NCBI GenBank assembly: GCA_945788155.1
Contig: CALZKX010000275.1
Span: 1-7,217, forward strand
From: an uncultured Flavobacteriaceae bacterium
GTDB taxonomy: Bacteria > Bacteroidota > Bacteroidia > Flavobacteriales > Flavobacteriaceae
Length of the DNA: 7,217 bases
Reading direction: 5' to 3'
This document shows, in pieces, positions 5,121-7,217 of this stretch. Position numbers and translations under genes: made by a program. Position 1 is the stretch's first letter; each line of letters starts with the position of its first letter. The notes beneath the pieces were generated by a model, which was not told where the DNA came from, did no database searches, and saw nothing but the letters and a program-made list of their open reading frames with translations.

Positions 5121-7217
5121 ATGTATGTAGTAAAAAGAGACGGAAGAAAAGAACCAATGATGTTCGACAAGATCACTGCTAGAGTGAGAAAACTGTGTTA
5201 TGGATTAAACGAACTTGTCGATCCAGTAAAAGTAGCCATGAGAGTTATTGAAGGCCTTTACGATGGTGTAACTACTAGCGAATTGGATAATTTAGCAGCA
5301 GAAGTTGCTGCAACATTAACCACAGCTCACCCTGATTATGCACGTTTAGCAGCAAGAATTTCCGTTTCAAATTTACATAAAAACACTAAAAAAACGTTTA
5401 GTGAAGTAATGCACGATTTATACACCTATGTAAATCCAAGAACTGGTAAAGACGCTCCTTTACTATCGGATGAGGTATATAATGTTATTATGGAAAATAA
5501 AGAGAAGTTAGACTCTACTATTATCTATAATCGTGATTTTGGGTATGATTATTTTGGATTTAAAACATTAGAACGCTCCTATTTATTAAAGCTTAATGGG
5601 CAAATTGCCGAGCGCCCACAACACATGTTAATGCGTGTCTCTGTTGGTATTCACCTAAACGACTTAGACTCAGCCATTGAAACATACGAGTTAATGTCTA
5701 AAAAATATTTTACACACGCTACACCAACACTTTTTAACTCAGGTACTCCAAAACCACAAATGTCATCTTGTTTTCTTTTAACAATGAAAGACGATAGTAT
5801 CGATGGTATTTACGATACACTTAAGCAAACAGCAAAAATATCTCAGTCTGCAGGAGGAATAGGCTTAGCAATACATAATATACGTGCCACTGGAAGTTAC
5901 ATTGCTGGTACAAATGGAACCTCTAATGGTATCGTGCCAATGCTACAAGTATTTAATGATACAGCACGTTATGTAGACCAAGGTGGAGGAAAACGAAAAG
6001 GAAGTTTTGCAATTTATATTGAAACTTGGCATGCCGATATTTTTGATTTTCTAGATTTAAAAAAGAATCATGGAAAAGAAGAAATGCGTGCAAGAGACTT
6101 ATTCTACGCCATGTGGATTTCCGATTTATTCATGAAGCGTGTACAAGAAGATGGAGATTGGACACTAATGTGCCCTAACGAATGCCCAGGATTACCAGAA
6201 ACACATAGCGAAGAATTTGAAGCATTATACCTAAAATACGAAGCTGAAGGAAAAGGAAGAAAAACGATTAAAGCACGTGAACTTTGGGAAAAAATAACAG
6301 AATCTCAAATCGAAACTGGAACCCCTTACATGCTTTATAAAGATGCTGCTAACAGAAAATCTAATCAAAAAAATTTAGGTACCATCCGCTCTTCAAACTT
6401 ATGTACCGAAATCATGGAGTACACATCTCCAGACGAGGTGGCTGTATGCAATTTAGCATCCATTGCATTACCAATGTTTGTGAAGAACAATGGCACGTTC
6501 GATCACAAAGAGTTATTTAGAATTACTAAACGTGTTACTAAAAATTTAAACAAGGTGATAGACAGGAATTATTACCCTGTAAAAGAAGCCGAAAATTCTA
6601 ATTTCCGTCACAGACCAATAGGTTTGGGAATTCAAGGGTTAGCAGATACCTTTATAAAATTGCGCTTACCATTTACTAGCGATGAAGCAAAAAAACTAAA
6701 TCAAGATATTTTTGAAACGCTTTATTTTGCTGCGGTAACAGCAAGTATGGAAGAAGCAAAAGAAGATGGAGCCTACCAAACCTATGAAGGCTCTCCAATA
6801 AGTAAAGGAGAATTTCAACATAACCTTTGGGGAATTAAAGATGAAGAATTAAGTGGTAATTGGGATTGGGCAAAATTACGTAAGCAAGTGCTTAAAAATG
6901 GCGTACGTAACTCATTATTGGTAGCACCAATGCCAACAGCTAGTACATCACAAATTTTAGGAAACAACGAATGTTTCGAACCATATACATCTAACATTTA
7001 CACACGTCGCGTATTGTCTGGTGAGTTTATTGTAGTTAACAAGCATTTGTTAGAAGATTTAGTTGAACTTGGCCTATGGAATGATGCCCTTAAACAAGAA
7101 ATCATGAGAGCCAACGGTTCTGTTCAAGGAATTGATGTTATCCCTCAAGACATCAAGGAATTGTACAAAACAGTTTGGGAATTGAGTATGAAAGATATTA
7201 TAGATATGTCTCGTCAA
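5121..7217 (+). CDS. nrdA: Class Ia ribonucleoside-diphosphate reductase, alpha subunit (R1), 3' truncated by window edge
   Basis: Catalytic and allosteric subunit that reduces NDPs to dNDPs using the radical supplied by NrdB. The frame is open from the ATG at 5121 to the last base, giving 699 codons. An N-terminal ATP-cone (about 1-90, beginning MYVVKRDGRKEP) keeps Asp56, the counterpart of mouse Asp57 needed for dATP feedback. Cys217 (in MSSCFLL) and Cys443 (in AVCNLAS) are the redox pair. Asn426-Cys428-Glu430 (in NLCTE) supply the thiyl-radical site; these match mouse C218, C444, N427, C429 and E431, offset by one. Asp225 lies at the specificity site. The sequence is strikingly eukaryote-like throughout. 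Roughly the last 100 residues, including the radical-transfer Tyr pair and the C-terminal CxxC tail, lie beyond the window. No intein or intron interrupts the visible part. It is probably cotranscribed with nrdB. Confidence 0.97.
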   Translation, partial: MYVVKRDGRKEPMMFDKITARVRKLCYGLNELVDPVKVAMRVIEGLYDGVTTSELDNLAAEVAATLTTAHPDYARLAARISVSNLHKNTKKTFSEVMHDLYTYVNPRTGKDAPLLSDEVYNVIMENKEKLDSTIIYNRDFGYDYFGFKTLERSYLLKLNGQIAERPQHMLMRVSVGIHLNDLDSAIETYELMSKKYFTHATPTLFNSGTPKPQMSSCFLLTMKDDSIDGIYDTLKQTAKISQSAGGIGLAIHNIRATGSYIAGTNGTSNGIVPMLQVFNDTARYVDQGGGKRKGSFAIYIETWHADIFDFLDLKKNHGKEEMRARDLFYAMWISDLFMKRVQEDGDWTLMCPNECPGLPETHSEEFEALYLKYEAEGKGRKTIKARELWEKITESQIETGTPYMLYKDAANRKSNQKNLGTIRSSNLCTEIMEYTSPDEVAVCNLASIALPMFVKNNGTFDHKELFRITKRVTKNLNKVIDRNYYPVKEAENSNFRHRPIGLGIQGLADTFIKLRLPFTSDEAKKLNQDIFETLYFAAVTASMEEAKEDGAYQTYEGSPISKGEFQHNLWGIKDEELSGNWDWAKLRKQVLKNGVRNSLLVAPMPTASTSQILGNNECFEPYTSNIYTRRVLSGEFIVVNKHLLEDLVELGLWNDALKQEIMRANGSVQGIDVIPQDIKELYKTVWELSMKDIIDMSRQ

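Noticed and set aside
6815..6997. 60-codon open frame antisense to nrdA
   Set aside because: It lies inside a conserved part of nrdA and has no supporting signal.
5121..7217. Intein or intron within nrdA, a common insertion target
   Set aside because: The visible 699 codons read continuously and align in register with animal R1 at all active-site motifs.

Overview
The window looks like chromosomal core DNA from a Bacteroidota bacterium, most likely a marine-type member of Flavobacteriaceae. The evidence is the strong AT bias, A-rich rather than Shine-Dalgarno-like start regions, a Bacteroidota-type -7 promoter motif (TAnnTTTG) just before one gene, and the protein families present (a flavobacterial-style S41 peptidase, DUF3109, and a eukaryote-like class Ia ribonucleotide reductase encoded in the order nrdB-nrdA). 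Genus cannot be fixed from the sequence. I see no insertion sequence, CRISPR array, tRNA, rRNA or prophage signature.

Layout. (1) 3-1505, plus strand: C-terminal processing peptidase (S41) with the N-terminus cut by the left edge. (2) 1502-2894, minus strand: a tight three-gene run, transcribed marC-like gene -> 67-aa two-helix membrane protein -> short FAD-binding oxidoreductase. The genes are separated by 2 nt and then overlap by 1 nt. The last gene converges on the peptidase gene and their stop codons interlock. (3) 2895-3021: divergent promoter region. (4) 3022-3588, plus strand: DUF3109, a cysteine-rich protein of unknown function. (5) 3589-3959: a 371-nt AT-rich gene-free stretch holding inverted repeats and a TTGTTAA repeat cluster. 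(6) 3960-4940 nrdB, then a 180-nt spacer with four inverted repeats and a possible 14-codon ORF, then 5121-7217 nrdA, cut by the right edge but open to the last base.

How the genes fit together. NrdA (alpha, catalytic and allosteric) and NrdB (beta, diiron-tyrosyl radical) form the aerobic class Ia ribonucleotide reductase that makes dNDPs. All expected catalytic residues in the visible part are present, and the NrdB C-terminus has the R1-docking tail. DUF3109 sits upstream on the same strand, but 371 nt away with its own likely promoter. A functional link is only a hypothesis. The minus-strand trio is probably one transcript of envelope and redox genes of unknown purpose. Most of the window is ordinary housekeeping content. 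The less explained parts are the structured nrdB-nrdA spacer, the repeat cluster upstream of nrdB, the FAD-only oxidoreductase and the cysteine-rich DUF3109 protein.
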